Positions 48,941 to 58,791 of a stretch of DNA of 64,000 bases are shown here, piece after piece. Made by a program: the position numbers and the translations under genes. The stretch is from Oxydemutator sp963693105 (GTDB taxonomy: Bacteria; Pseudomonadota; Gammaproteobacteria; Poriferisulfidales; Oxydemutatoraceae), in NCBI GenBank assembly GCA_963693105.1, contig OY843752.1, positions 1,054,001-1,118,000 of the forward strand. Direction: 5' to 3'. The notes beneath the pieces were generated by a model. It saw only the letters and a list, made by a program, of their open reading frames with translations. It was not told the DNA's origin and ran no database searches. Each line of letters begins with the position of its first letter. Position 1 is the stretch's first letter.

Positions 48941-50143
48941 ATGGCAGGCCGGGACTCCAGTTCAAACAGGTGGCTTTTGCCGGAGGGCATAGAGCAGGCG
49001 CTGCCGGGCGAGGCGCGGCGCATCGAAAATCTGCGCCGGTGCATTCTCGACCTGTTCGATGCCTGGGGCTATGAGCTGGTGATTACGCCGCTGATCGAGT
49101 ATCTCGAGTCGCTGCTGGCGGACGCCGACGAGGACCTCAACCTCCAGGTTTTCAAACTGACCGATCAATCCAGCGGCCGTATGCTCGGCATCCGCGCGGA
49201 CATGACGCCGCAAGTGGCACGGATGGACGCCCACATGCTGCACCCGCACGGAATCAACCGCCTGTGTTACGCGGGCTGGGTGTTGAAGGCGCGCTGCGAG
49301 GGCATTTCCGGCTCGCGCTCGCCGTTGCAGTTCGGCGCCGAGATTTACGGACACGAGGGCGTGAGCAGCAGCATCGAAGTCATCCGCCTGATGCTGGCGG
49401 CGCTGGACGCCGCCGAGGTCGGCGGCGTTCATCTGGGGCTTGGGCATGTCGGCATCTGCCGTGGATTCGCGCAGGCGGCCGGGCTTGCGCCGCAGCAAAG
49501 CGACCACCTGCTCGACCTGTTGAACACCAAGGCCGGACACGAAATTGAGGTTTATCTCGAAGGCCAGGGTGTGGCGCGGCGCCAGATTGACTGGTTTGTC
49601 GCGCTGGGCAATTTGTACGGCGGCGCCGACATGCTGAAGGAGGCCAGAGAGCGGTTCACGGACGCCGTGCCGCAGGTACTCTATGCGCTGGACGAACTGG
49701 AGACTGTCGCCGACGCGTTGTCGCGCAGCCGGCCGGACATTCAGCTGCACTGCAATCTTGCCGAACTGCCGGGCTATCACTATGAAACGGGTCTGGTGTT
49801 CGCCGCTTACGTCCCGTCCATCGGCCAGGAAATCGCGCGCGGCGGACGCTACAACAACGTCGGTGAATTGTTCGGCAAGGCAAGGCCGGCGGTGGGTTTC
49901 AGCAGCGATCTGAAACTGCTCGCCTCGCTCGGCGACGCCGCCAGGGCGTCCGCGCCGCAGGAGGTTTCATTGATCTTCGCCCCGCACGACGACGACCCGG
50001 CGTTGTGCGACAAGGTCGCCTCCCTGCGCGCCGCCGGTGAGCGAGTCGTCATGCAGCTCGATGGCGCCGACGATGCCGTTGTCGCCGGCGCACGCGTCCT
50101 CGTCCGCTCCGGCGGCGAGTGGGTCGTCAAAAAGCGTTCGTGA
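48941..50143 (+). CDS. hisZ: ATP phosphoribosyltransferase regulatory subunit HisZ
   Basis: 400 residues resembling histidyl-tRNA synthetase but lacking its C-terminal anticodon domain: WLLPEGIEQALP, LTDQSSGRMLGIRADMTPQVAR, and IARGGRYNNVGELFG. HisZ pairs with the short form of HisG in the first step of histidine synthesis, so a short hisG is expected elsewhere. Typical position before purA. Its stop overlaps the next small ORF (TGATG). Confidence 0.95.
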   Translation: MAGRDSSSNRWLLPEGIEQALPGEARRIENLRRCILDLFDAWGYELVITPLIEYLESLLADADEDLNLQVFKLTDQSSGRMLGIRADMTPQVARMDAHMLHPHGINRLCYAGWVLKARCEGISGSRSPLQFGAEIYGHEGVSSSIEVIRLMLAALDAAEVGGVHLGLGHVGICRGFAQAAGLAPQQSDHLLDLLNTKAGHEIEVYLEGQGVARRQIDWFVALGNLYGGADMLKEARERFTDAVPQVLYALDELETVADALSRSRPDIQLHCNLAELPGYHYETGLVFAAYVPSIGQEIARGGRYNNVGELFGKARPAVGFSSDLKLLASLGDAARASAPQEVSLIFAPHDDDPALCDKVASLRAAGERVVMQLDGADDAVVAGARVLVRSGGEWVVKKRS

Positions 50144-50339
50144 TGAGTCTCTCCCCCCGCATCTGTGTTCTCGATTGTCATGGCGGTACTCAGTGGTGCG
50201 TCAAAACCACCCTCGAAGAACCCGGATATGAGTGTCCATTCCTTCCTCCTTCCGACCAACCGGCCGATGACTGGAAGAAGAGAAGAGAAGCCCGCCGGCA
50301 GGCATGGAGAGATCCGGGGCCGGAAAGAGGCGGGGCGTC

Positions 50340-50343
<4 letters not shown>
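50143..50343 (+). CDS. Unrecognised 66-residue cysteine-containing protein
   Basis: Fits exactly between hisZ and purA. Its ATG overlaps the hisZ stop as TGATG and its stop overlaps the purA GTG as GTGA, the coupling style used throughout this genome. It has four cysteines (C8, C12, C19, C31; ICVLDC and PGYECP) that could form a metal site, then a basic helix (DDWKKRREARRQAW). No strong ribosome binding site. I do not recognise the family. It could also be a chance frame in a leader. Confidence 0.45.
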
Positions 50344-51617
<1,274 letters not shown>

Positions 51618-51624
51618 AGCCCGT

Positions 51625-52605
51625 TCAGGCGACCCGGTCCGGCAGTTCCTCGCCGGCCAGATAAGCACGCAGGTTCTGCAACACCCGGCGTCCCATCGCG
51701 ACGCGGGTTTCCTGCGACGCGCTGCCGAGGTGAGGCAGCAGCACTGCGTTTTCCAGTTCCAGAAAGCCGGGGTCGAGATTCGGCTCGCCCTCGAAGACAT
51801 CGAGGCCGGCGCCGGCGATGGTATTGTTTTTCAGCGCCTCAATCAGCGCCTTGTTGTCAATGACGTCGCCGCGCGCGCTGTTGATCAGGAAGGCGCCGGG
51901 CTTCATTAGCCCGATCCGCTCGCGGTTCATCAGATGCCATGTTTTTTCACCGCCGGGGCAGTGCAGCGACAGAAAATCGGCGTCGGGAATCATCTTCTCC
52001 AGCGTCGGATACGAGGTTGCGCTCACTTCGCGGACGGCTTGTGCCGGAGGATCGAACGGGTCGTGAAAAAGGATTTTCATGCCAAAACCGAAATGCGCGC
52101 GGCGCGCGACGGCGCAGGCGATGCGCCCGAAGCCGACCAGCCCCAGTGTTTTGCCGGTCACCTGCGTGCCGAGCATGTGGGTCGGGCGCCAGCCGGTCCA
52201 CGAACGGCTGCGGACATGGCGCTCGCCTTCGCCGATGCGGCGCGCCACCGTCAGCATCAGGATCATCGCGATGTCGGCGGTGCAATCGGTCAGCACTTCG
52301 GGCGTGTTGGTGACGAGGATGCCCGCTTTTTTCGCGGCGTCGAGGTCAATGTGGTTGAAGCCGACGCCGAAATTGCCGAGGAATTTGCACTGGATGCCGT
52401 CTGCTCCGAGCGTCTCGGCGTCGATCGGATCGGTCACCGTTGGCAGCACGCATTGTGCGCTGCGCAGCGCGTCCTGCAATTCCTGCCGCGACATCGGGCG
52501 GTCTTTCTCGTTGAGACGGACATCGTCGCACATCTGCCGGAGTTCTTCCTCGACGATGGACGGCCAGCGCCGTGTCACGATTACGGTTGATTTTGATTTG
52601 CTCAT
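51625..52605 (-). CDS. D-2-hydroxyacid dehydrogenase, probable hydroxypyruvate reductase
   Basis: 326 residues of the D-isomer-specific dehydrogenase family: substrate loop NFGVGFNHIDLD, NAD-binding LGLVGFGRIACAVARR, catalytic Arg in NSARGDVID, Glu in LDVFEGEP and His in LLPHLGSAS. In the serine cycle this enzyme reduces hydroxypyruvate from serine-glyoxylate aminotransferase to glycerate. Its place as last gene of that operon supports the assignment over generic glyoxylate reductase. It follows the ligase alpha gene by 9 bp. Confidence 0.88.
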   Translation of the reverse strand: MSKSKSTVIVTRRWPSIVEEELRQMCDDVRLNEKDRPMSRQELQDALRSAQCVLPTVTDPIDAETLGADGIQCKFLGNFGVGFNHIDLDAAKKAGILVTNTPEVLTDCTADIAMILMLTVARRIGEGERHVRSRSWTGWRPTHMLGTQVTGKTLGLVGFGRIACAVARRAHFGFGMKILFHDPFDPPAQAVREVSATSYPTLEKMIPDADFLSLHCPGGEKTWHLMNRERIGLMKPGAFLINSARGDVIDNKALIEALKNNTIAGAGLDVFEGEPNLDPGFLELENAVLLPHLGSASQETRVAMGRRVLQNLRAYLAGEELPDRVA

Positions 52606-52614
52606 GGCGGTTTC

Positions 52615-53502
52615 CTACTGTTTTTTCAAGACGTCGGCCATGGTCGAACCCAGTTCCGACGGGTTGGGCGCGATGCTGACTCCCGCGTTTTTCAGAATTT
52701 CGGTTTTCTCGGCGGCGCTTTCGCCCTTGCCGGAGACGATGGCGCCGGCATGCCCCATGCGCCGGCCTTTGGGCGCGGTCAGCCCGGCGACATAGGCGAC
52801 CACCGGCTTGGTCATGTAACTGCGGATGTACTCGGCGGCTTCCGCCTCCTGCGGGCCGCCAATCTCGCCTATCATCATGACCGCCCTGGTTTCGAGGTCG
52901 GTCTCGAACATTTCGAGGATGTCGCGGTGGGAACTTCCGTTAATCGGGTCGCCGCCGATGCCGACGCTGGTGGAAATGCCGATGCCGGCGGCCTGCATTT
53001 GCGACGCGGCTTCATAGCCGAGCGTGCCGGAGCGGGCGACGACGCCAATGTTGCCGGCCTTGTAGATGTGTCCGGGCATGATGCCGAGCATGGCTTTGCC
53101 CGGACTGATGGTGCCGGCGCAGTTGGGGCCGGTCAGCACCATTTTCCTTTCCCTGCGGTAGCGCCGCATGAAACGTTTGACCCGCATCATGTCGAGCGCC
53201 GGGATGCCGTCGGTGATGGCGACGCAATAACGGATACCGCCGTCGGCAGCCTCCATAATCGAGTCGGCTGCCGCCGCCGCCGGCACGAACAGCACGCTGG
53301 CTTCGGCGCCGGTCTCGCGCACCGCGTCCTTGACCGTGTTGAAAACAGGCTTGCCGAGATGGTCGCTGCCGCCCTTGCCCGGGGTGACGCCGCCGACGAT
53401 GCGGGTGCCGTATTCCATCATCTCTTTGGCGTGGAAGGTGCCGATCTTGCCGGTGAAACCCTGCACGATGACTCTGGTTTTTTCGTCAATCAGTATGGTC
53501 AT
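52615..53502 (-). CDS. mtkB: Malate-CoA ligase alpha subunit (MtkB)
   Basis: 295 residues, homologous to succinyl-CoA synthetase alpha: CoA-binding VQGFTGKIGTFHAKEM, GPNCAGTISPGK, and active-site phospho-histidine 251 in RRMGHAGAIVSG. By sequence alone it could be SucD. The neighbouring malyl-CoA lyase and serine-glyoxylate aminotransferase favour malate thiokinase, which forms malyl-CoA for cleavage to acetyl-CoA and glyoxylate. Confidence 0.85.
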   Translation of the reverse strand: MTILIDEKTRVIVQGFTGKIGTFHAKEMMEYGTRIVGGVTPGKGGSDHLGKPVFNTVKDAVRETGAEASVLFVPAAAAADSIMEAADGGIRYCVAITDGIPALDMMRVKRFMRRYRRERKMVLTGPNCAGTISPGKAMLGIMPGHIYKAGNIGVVARSGTLGYEAASQMQAAGIGISTSVGIGGDPINGSSHRDILEMFETDLETRAVMMIGEIGGPQEAEAAEYIRSYMTKPVVAYVAGLTAPKGRRMGHAGAIVSGKGESAAEKTEILKNAGVSIAPNPSELGSTMADVLKKQ

Positions 53503-53525
53503 AGTCCGTTCTCCGCGATGTGAGT

Positions 53526-54692
53526 CTATCGCCGGGTGGCCGCTTCAACCGCCTGGTGGGCGGCTTCGCCGAGCGTTTCCGCCAGGACAAGCGGCAGGCC
53601 GCTTTCCTTGAGCATCTTGCGCCCCACCTCGACGTTGGTGCCCGAAAGCCTCACCACCAGCGGCACCCGCAGGTTAATGGACTGGATGGCCTTGATCAGG
53701 CCCTCGGCAATCCAGTCGCAGCGGTTGATGCCGGCGTAGATATTGACCAGCATCGCCTTGACGTTTTTGTCCTGCAACACCAGTTCGAACGCCTTGGCGA
53801 CGCGCTCCGGCGACGCACCACCGCCGATGTCGAGAAAGTTGGCGGGTGCGCCGCCGGCGAGTTTGATCATGTCCATCGTCGCCATCGCAAGGCCGGCGCC
53901 GTTGATCATGCAGCCGATGTTGCCTTCAAGGCCGACGTAACTCAGGTCGTGGTCGGAGGCGCTGGTCTCGCGCGGGTCTTCCTGCGACTTGTCGCGCATC
54001 GCGGCGATTTCCGGGTGTTTGAACAGTGCATTGTCGTCCACGATCATTTTCGAGTCGAGTGCGATCAATTCGCCGTCTTTTGTAATCACCAGCGGGTTGA
54101 CCTCAATGAGGCTGGCGTCCGACTTGATGAGCGCGCGGTAACATCCGGTGATGGTGCGAATCGCGTCTTTCAGAAGATTCTTCGGAATGCCGAGCGCGAA
54201 CGCGAGTTCGGCGGCCTGGAAATGCCGCAGGTCCACCGCCGGATCAATCGGGATGCGCACAATCGAGTCCGGCCGCTCGGCTGCGAGGTCCTCGATGGCC
54301 ATGCCGCCGACGGCCGAGGCGATGGCGACGATGCGCTCGCTGGCGCGGTCGAGGACAAAGGCGAGGTAGAGTTCACGTTCGATGTTGGTGCCGGCTTCGA
54401 TATAGACTTTCTCGACGATTTTGCCCTGCGGGCCGGTTTGTCCCGTAATCAGCCGGGTGCCGATCAACTGGTTCGTGGCTTTCTGGACGTCGTCCTCGCT
54501 CTTGCACAGTTTTACGCCGCCGGCCTTGCCGCGCGCGCCGGAATGAATTTGCGCCTTGACCATACAGGCCGGCGTGCCAATCTCGCGGTAGCAGGTGGCC
54601 GCCTGCGCCGGGCTGTACGCCAGTTTGCCGGGGGCGATGGGGACGCCGTATTTCTGCAGAATCTCCTTCGCCTGGTATTCATGAATGTCCAT
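53526..54692 (-). CDS. mtkA: Malate-CoA ligase beta subunit (MtkA)
   Basis: 388 residues, ATP-grasp plus CoA-ligase domains: MDIHEYQAKEILQKYGVP, KAQIHSGARGKAGGVK, EVNPLVITKDGELIALD, and GCMINGAGLAMATMD. A normal length for SucC/MtkA. Forms the enzyme with the alpha subunit encoded 23 bp downstream. MtkA rather than SucC by operon context. Confidence 0.86.
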   Translation of the reverse strand: MDIHEYQAKEILQKYGVPIAPGKLAYSPAQAATCYREIGTPACMVKAQIHSGARGKAGGVKLCKSEDDVQKATNQLIGTRLITGQTGPQGKIVEKVYIEAGTNIERELYLAFVLDRASERIVAIASAVGGMAIEDLAAERPDSIVRIPIDPAVDLRHFQAAELAFALGIPKNLLKDAIRTITGCYRALIKSDASLIEVNPLVITKDGELIALDSKMIVDDNALFKHPEIAAMRDKSQEDPRETSASDHDLSYVGLEGNIGCMINGAGLAMATMDMIKLAGGAPANFLDIGGGASPERVAKAFELVLQDKNVKAMLVNIYAGINRCDWIAEGLIKAIQSINLRVPLVVRLSGTNVEVGRKMLKESGLPLVLAETLGEAAHQAVEAATRR

Positions 54693-54740
54693 TGTTTTTC
54701 TCCTGGTTCGGCCGCTTCGCAGCGTGTGCCGACGGCGGGG

Positions 54741-55688
54741 CTAACGTTGTTTCGCTGCGATGGCTTCCGACATTTGAACGACATTCTCGGCCATTCGGGC
54801 GGAGGCCGCGTCAATCATCTTGCCGTCGAGGGATGCCGCGCCGCGTCCTTCGCTCGCGGCTTTCGCGAGTTCTTCCAGTATCCGGCGCGCTTTTTCGACT
54901 TCCGCCGGCGGCGGCGAGAAGACCTCGTTTGCGAGCGCGATTTGCGACGGATGAATCGCCCATTTGCCCTCGACGCCGAGCGCCGCGCCGCGCCGCGCCG
55001 CCAGCGTGTAGCCGTCCGGGTCGTTGAAATCGCCGAACGGCCCGTCAATCGGCCGCAGGCCCCAGGCGCGGCAGGCGACCGTCATGCGCGTAATTGCGGC
55101 GTGCCACTGGTCTCCCGGATAGTCCGGGTTGAGGCCGCCGATGTTGACCGTGCGCGCCCGGTTGCTGGCGGCGTAATCGGCAACGCCGAAATGCAGCGCC
55201 TCAAGCCGCGCGCTTGACGACGACGCGATTTGCTCGACATTGGCCATTCCCAGCGCCGTTTCAATCAGCGCCTCGAGGCCGATGCGGTGGCCGATGCCTT
55301 TTGCTTCCTCGATCTGCGTGACCATGACATCCACGGTGTAGAGGTCGGCGGGCACGCCGACTTTCGGAACCAGTATGGTGTGGAGATGCTCGCCGGCCTG
55401 CTCTACGACCTCGACGACATCGCGGTACATGTAGTGCGTGTCGAGGCCGTTGATGCGCACCGACACGGTTTTGCCGGAATCTTTCCAGGCCAGCGTGTTG
55501 AGCGCCTCGATGACGTTCTTGCGCGCCTGCAACTTGTCGCCGGGGGCGACGGCGTCTTCAAGGTCGAGAAATACGTAGTCGGCGCCGGAAGCGAGCGCCT
55601 TCTCGATCATGCGCGGGTTGGAGCCCGGCACCGCCAGTTCGCTGCGCTGCAGACGGGGGTGGGCCGGTTCAAAGCGTGTATGACTCAT
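54741..55688 (-). CDS. mcl: L-malyl-CoA lyase (HpcH/HpaI/CitE family)
   Basis: 315 residues: ELAVPGSNPRMIEKAL, the metal/acyl site in YVFLDLEDAV, SVRINGLDTH, LIETALGM and HFGVADYAAS, as in CitE-type lyases. It cleaves malyl-CoA to acetyl-CoA and glyoxylate. It is preceded by the aminotransferase (10 bp) and followed by the ligase genes (48 bp). Confidence 0.88.
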   Translation of the reverse strand: MSHTRFEPAHPRLQRSELAVPGSNPRMIEKALASGADYVFLDLEDAVAPGDKLQARKNVIEALNTLAWKDSGKTVSVRINGLDTHYMYRDVVEVVEQAGEHLHTILVPKVGVPADLYTVDVMVTQIEEAKGIGHRIGLEALIETALGMANVEQIASSSSARLEALHFGVADYAASNRARTVNIGGLNPDYPGDQWHAAITRMTVACRAWGLRPIDGPFGDFNDPDGYTLAARRGAALGVEGKWAIHPSQIALANEVFSPPPAEVEKARRILEELAKAASEGRGAASLDGKMIDAASARMAENVVQMSEAIAAKQR

Positions 55689-55698
55689 CGGACTGTGT

Positions 55699-56964
55699 TC
55701 AGCGCCGCACGATGGCGGATTTTTTCGATGGCTTGCGGGCGCCTTTTCTGGCCGCCTTTTTCAGTTTTTCGCTCGTCAAGCCGACCTTCAACGGCGCCGC
55801 CGTGGTGCGGTAGTACTCGAGCGCGGCGCCGACGCCTTCACCCGGCTTGACGCGCATACCGGCGTCGCGCATCGCCATCTCGGCGCCGGCCAGCGCCGCC
55901 AGCACCGAAGTCTCGTTGTGGTCGCCCAGGTGGCCGATGCGAAAGGCCTTGCCGGCCAGCAGCGACAGCCCGGCGCCGAGCGAGAGGTTGTAGCGGTGGT
56001 AGGCGATTTCGATGACATCGCGCGCGTCGTAACGCGGCGGCACCTGAATCGCGGTCACCGTGTCTGAATACCATTTTGGCGCCTTTGCCACCGGCTTCAG
56101 GCCCCACGCCGCGACGGCGCGCCGCACGCCTTCGGCGAGGCGGTGGTGGCGCTTGAATATGTTCGAGAGGCCCTCCTCGTCGAGCAGAATCTCCAGCGAT
56201 CTTTTCAGGCCGTACAGCATCGGAACCGACGGCGTGTACGGAAAGAAACCGTCCTTGTTGGCGTTGATGTGGTCCTGGATGTCGAGAAAGCAGCGCGCGC
56301 ATTTGGCGTGGTTTCTGGCGCGCAGCGCCTTGCGGCTGAAACAGACGATGGCCATGCCCGCCGGCAGCATGAAGCCCTTTTGCGAGCCGCTGACGGCGAC
56401 GTCCACGCCCCAGTCGTCCATGCGAAAATCAATGCTTGCAATCGAACTGACGCCGTCCACGAACAGCATCGCCGGATGGTCGGCCGCGTCCATCGCTTTG
56501 CGCAACCTGCCGATGTCGCTGGTGACGCCGGTCGCGGTTTCGTTGTGGCACACCATGACGGCCTTGATTTTGTGGGTGTGGTCGCGCGCAAGGCGTTGTT
56601 TGAACCGTTCAATCGGCACGCCTTCGCCCCACGGTACGTCGATGGTCTCGACATCGAGGCCGATGCGCACCGCCAGATCCCACCACAGGTGGCTGAACTG
56701 GCCGAAGCGCGATGTCAGGACCTTGTCGCCCGGCGACAGCGTGTTGGTGAGCGCGACTTCCCAGCCGGCGGTGCCGGTGGCCGGAAACAGAAAAGTGCGC
56801 CCGGTTTTCGTCTTGAAAACCTGGTTCACGTCCGCGAGTATGGGTTTTGTGAGTTTGGAGAAATCAGGCCGGCGATGATCTTCCTGCGGAACATTCATCG
56901 CGTTTTGAATCGAAACCGGAATGTTGGTCGGGCCTGGTACAAACAGGAAATTACGTCCTGGCAT
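55699..56964 (-). CDS. sgaA: Serine-glyoxylate aminotransferase with basic C-terminal tail
   Basis: 421 residues of a class V PLP aminotransferase. PLP-binding Lys196 is in VSGSQKGFMLP; NFLFVPGPTNIP at the N terminus and ATGTAGWEVAL are typical. It converts serine and glyoxylate to hydroxypyruvate and glycine. The last 25 residues or so are Lys/Arg-rich (KLKKAARKGARKPSKK...), beyond the usual family end. First gene of the operon sgaA-mcl-mtkA-mtkB-hydroxypyruvate reductase. AAAGGA lies about 9 nt before the ATG. Confidence 0.9.
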   Translation of the reverse strand: MPGRNFLFVPGPTNIPVSIQNAMNVPQEDHRRPDFSKLTKPILADVNQVFKTKTGRTFLFPATGTAGWEVALTNTLSPGDKVLTSRFGQFSHLWWDLAVRIGLDVETIDVPWGEGVPIERFKQRLARDHTHKIKAVMVCHNETATGVTSDIGRLRKAMDAADHPAMLFVDGVSSIASIDFRMDDWGVDVAVSGSQKGFMLPAGMAIVCFSRKALRARNHAKCARCFLDIQDHINANKDGFFPYTPSVPMLYGLKRSLEILLDEEGLSNIFKRHHRLAEGVRRAVAAWGLKPVAKAPKWYSDTVTAIQVPPRYDARDVIEIAYHRYNLSLGAGLSLLAGKAFRIGHLGDHNETSVLAALAGAEMAMRDAGMRVKPGEGVGAALEYYRTTAAPLKVGLTSEKLKKAARKGARKPSKKSAIVRR

Positions 56965-57049
56965 AATCGTTTGTCCTTTTGTGTTGTTGTTAATTCTTAA
57001 GAACTGGAAGCCCGGCCATTGCGCCCGGAAGGCCGCTGCGGGGTCAGCA

Positions 57050-57078
57050 ATTATGCCCTAATGTACGGCTGCTGCCAA
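57050..57078 (-). promoter_or_regulatory. Serine-cycle operon promoter
   Basis: On the minus strand: TTGGCA (57078-57073), a 17-bp spacer and CATAAT (57055-57050), each five of six to consensus. Transcription would begin near 57043, giving a leader of about 79 nt that contains a perfect palindrome TTCTTAAGAA (56994-57003). Confidence 0.65.
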
Positions 57079-57097
57079 GCCTTTTGCAAGCCTTTTG
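57076..57097 (-). repeat. Two perfect tandem 11-bp repeats at the serine-cycle promoter
   Basis: CAAAAGGCTTG on the minus strand occurs twice, back to back (57097-57087 and 57086-57076). The 11-bp period puts both copies on one DNA face, and the inner copy overlaps the -35. This is the arrangement expected for a regulator site, activator or repressor. Confidence 0.6.
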
Positions 57098-57105
57098 TAT
57101 GGGGT

Positions 57106-57124
57106 CCGCCCGAAGTCCGGGCGG
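57106..57124 (-). other. Strong hairpin between DUF2063 gene and serine-cycle promoter
   Basis: CCGCCCG and CGGGCGG form a perfect 7-bp stem around a 5-nt loop (57113-57117). It lies downstream of the DUF2063 stop (57174) on the same strand. No U-tract follows, so it might pause or protect the transcript end rather than act as a classic terminator. Confidence 0.4.
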
Positions 57125-57173
57125 CGAGGGCAATCAGGCCGCGCGGCGGCGGCGTGGATCCGATGCCCCGGAT

Positions 57174-57935
57174 TCATCCGCCAATCAGCGTGCCGAGCAC
57201 AATGCCCTTGCGCCGCATCGCTTCGAGCGTTTGCCGCCCGCTGTGCAGTGCTTTTTCCGGGTCCTGGACCGGCAGCTCGCCGATGACCCGGCGAATCAGC
57301 CCGGCGCCGGTGACATCGCCGCCCGCGGCTATTTTTTCGAGCAGCAGCGCGCCTGGCGCATTGAGTTCCATGAAATGGACGCGCTCGTCGCCGGCGCGCC
57401 AGACCACCAGCCAGGTCGGCGCCGCGCCCGGCTGGCGCGGCCTGAAGTCCGGGCCGATGCGGTGCACCGGCCATTCGTAGGCATGCAGCCAGGCCAGCGG
57501 CGACGGCACCGGAACCCCGGTCAGCAAGTCGCCATCGCGGTTGATGGCGCCGTAATCCGCGGTGTCTTCGGCGTGCGCCAGCGCCAACTCCAGCCATTCG
57601 TAATGCGCCAGTTCGAGCAGGAACGGCGGGTCGCACGGGCGCGCCTCGTGCTCGTTTTCCAGATAGTCCAGGAACTCGCGCGCAATTTCGGCGAAGTAGG
57701 GGGAATGGCAGCGGTGGCGAGCGTAGAAAAGCCGCGCCAGTTCGCGCCACTCGTCTTCACGATAGAGGGTTTGCAGCACCGGGAAGGCGTTGGACACAAA
57801 GCCTGCGACATTGCGGAAGAACAGGCCCCGGTAGATGTCAAGGCGCCGTTCCTCAAGGCCCGGCGGCGGCGGTTGTGCGGGGTCGCGCAGATGCGCCGCG
57901 AGTTGGCGCTGAATCGCCCGGAAGTCGCCGCTCAC
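57174..57935 (-). CDS. DUF2063 protein, MNIO-associated (BufC/GigC-like)
   Basis: 253 residues from GTG 57935. The N-terminal region PPGLEERRLDIYRG...AFPVLQTLYREDEWRELARLF matches DUF2063, formerly called a putative DNA-binding domain and now seen as a partner that brings precursor peptides to MNIO (DUF692) enzymes. The C-terminal half holds WLVVWRAGDERVHFMELN and a helical end. It starts 7 bp after the MNIO stop. The frame runs farther upstream in antisense-like Arg/Ser-rich sequence, which I reject. Confidence 0.85.
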   Translation of the reverse strand: MSGDFRAIQRQLAAHLRDPAQPPPPGLEERRLDIYRGLFFRNVAGFVSNAFPVLQTLYREDEWRELARLFYARHRCHSPYFAEIAREFLDYLENEHEARPCDPPFLLELAHYEWLELALAHAEDTADYGAINRDGDLLTGVPVPSPLAWLHAYEWPVHRIGPDFRPRQPGAAPTWLVVWRAGDERVHFMELNAPGALLLEKIAAGGDVTGAGLIRRVIGELPVQDPEKALHSGRQTLEAMRRKGIVLGTLIGG

Positions 57936-57942
57936 CGGCGTT

Positions 57943-58791
57943 TCAGGCGGCTGAAGGCACAGGGTGTTTGCCCTGCAAATCGCGGACGCGGCCCACTTCC
58001 CTGAGCAGGCGGTCGAGCGGCGGGAAATTGAAATCGCGCTCGAGCAGCGTCGGCACGGCGCCGAACAGCGAGTACGCTTTTTCGAGCAGATGCCAGACCG
58101 CGGGGATGACATCGGCGCCGTGCGTGTCCACGATCAGGTCGTCGGCCTCGTTGAAGTGGCCGGCGATGTGGCACCAGGCGATGCGCGCCGCCGGCAGCCT
58201 CGCCAGATAATCGTGCGGATCGAAGCGGAAATTGACCGAGTTGACATAGACGTTGTTGACGTCGAGCAGCAGGTCGCAATCGGCTTCCTCCAGCACGAGG
58301 CGGATGAAATCGGTCTCTTCCATCTCGCGGCCGGGCGCGATGTAGGCCGACACGTTCTCGATGGCGATGCGCTGCCCGAGAAAGTCCTGCACCCGGCGGA
58401 TGCGCCCGGCGACATGGCGCGCGGCTTCTTCGGTGAACGGAATCGGCATCAGGTCGTACAGGTGCGCGTCGTCCGAGCAGTAACTCAGATGCTCGCTGTA
58501 ACGGCGGATTTGATGCGCGCGCAGGAAGTCGCGAATGTGCGACAGCAAATCCATGTCGAGCGGCGCGGGGCCGCCGAGGGACAGCGACAGGCCATGGCAG
58601 ACGAAAGGATAGCGTTCGGTGAAGCGGCGAAAACGCCGCGCCGATGCGCCGCCGACGCCAATCCAGTTCTCCGGCGCGGTTTCCATGAACGAGACTTGCG
58701 CAGGCCATGCGGCCTCGAGTTCGTTCATCAAATCACGCCGCAGGCCGAGACCGGCGCCGGTCACTTCCGGTATGCCCGCCGCGGGCGTCAC
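57943..58791 (-). CDS. MNIO family (DUF692, BufB-like) multinuclear iron oxidative enzyme
   Basis: 282 residues from a GTG overlapping the DoxX stop as GTGA. Family motifs in order: TGAGLGLRRDL, APENWIGVGG, CHGLSLSLGGPAPLD, YSEHLSYCSD, LMPIPFTEEA, IAIENVSAYI, LLDVNNVYVNS, HIAGHFNEADDLIVDTHG and LLERDFNFPPL. The His, Glu, Asp and Asn ligands of the iron centre are present. Such enzymes modify cysteine or other residues in ribosomal peptides; BufB makes copper-binding bufferins. No precursor gene is adjacent. Confidence 0.9.
   Translation of the reverse strand: MTPAAGIPEVTGAGLGLRRDLMNELEAAWPAQVSFMETAPENWIGVGGASARRFRRFTERYPFVCHGLSLSLGGPAPLDMDLLSHIRDFLRAHQIRRYSEHLSYCSDDAHLYDLMPIPFTEEAARHVAGRIRRVQDFLGQRIAIENVSAYIAPGREMEETDFIRLVLEEADCDLLLDVNNVYVNSVNFRFDPHDYLARLPAARIAWCHIAGHFNEADDLIVDTHGADVIPAVWHLLEKAYSLFGAVPTLLERDFNFPPLDRLLREVGRVRDLQGKHPVPSAA

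Noticed and set aside
52615..54692. Succinyl-CoA synthetase (sucCD)
   Set aside because: Sequence alone cannot exclude it, but malyl-CoA lyase, serine-glyoxylate aminotransferase and hydroxypyruvate reductase in the same operon make malate-CoA ligase more likely.
57106..57124. Rho-independent terminator after the DUF2063 gene
   Set aside because: The hairpin is strong, but no run of U follows on the transcript strand.
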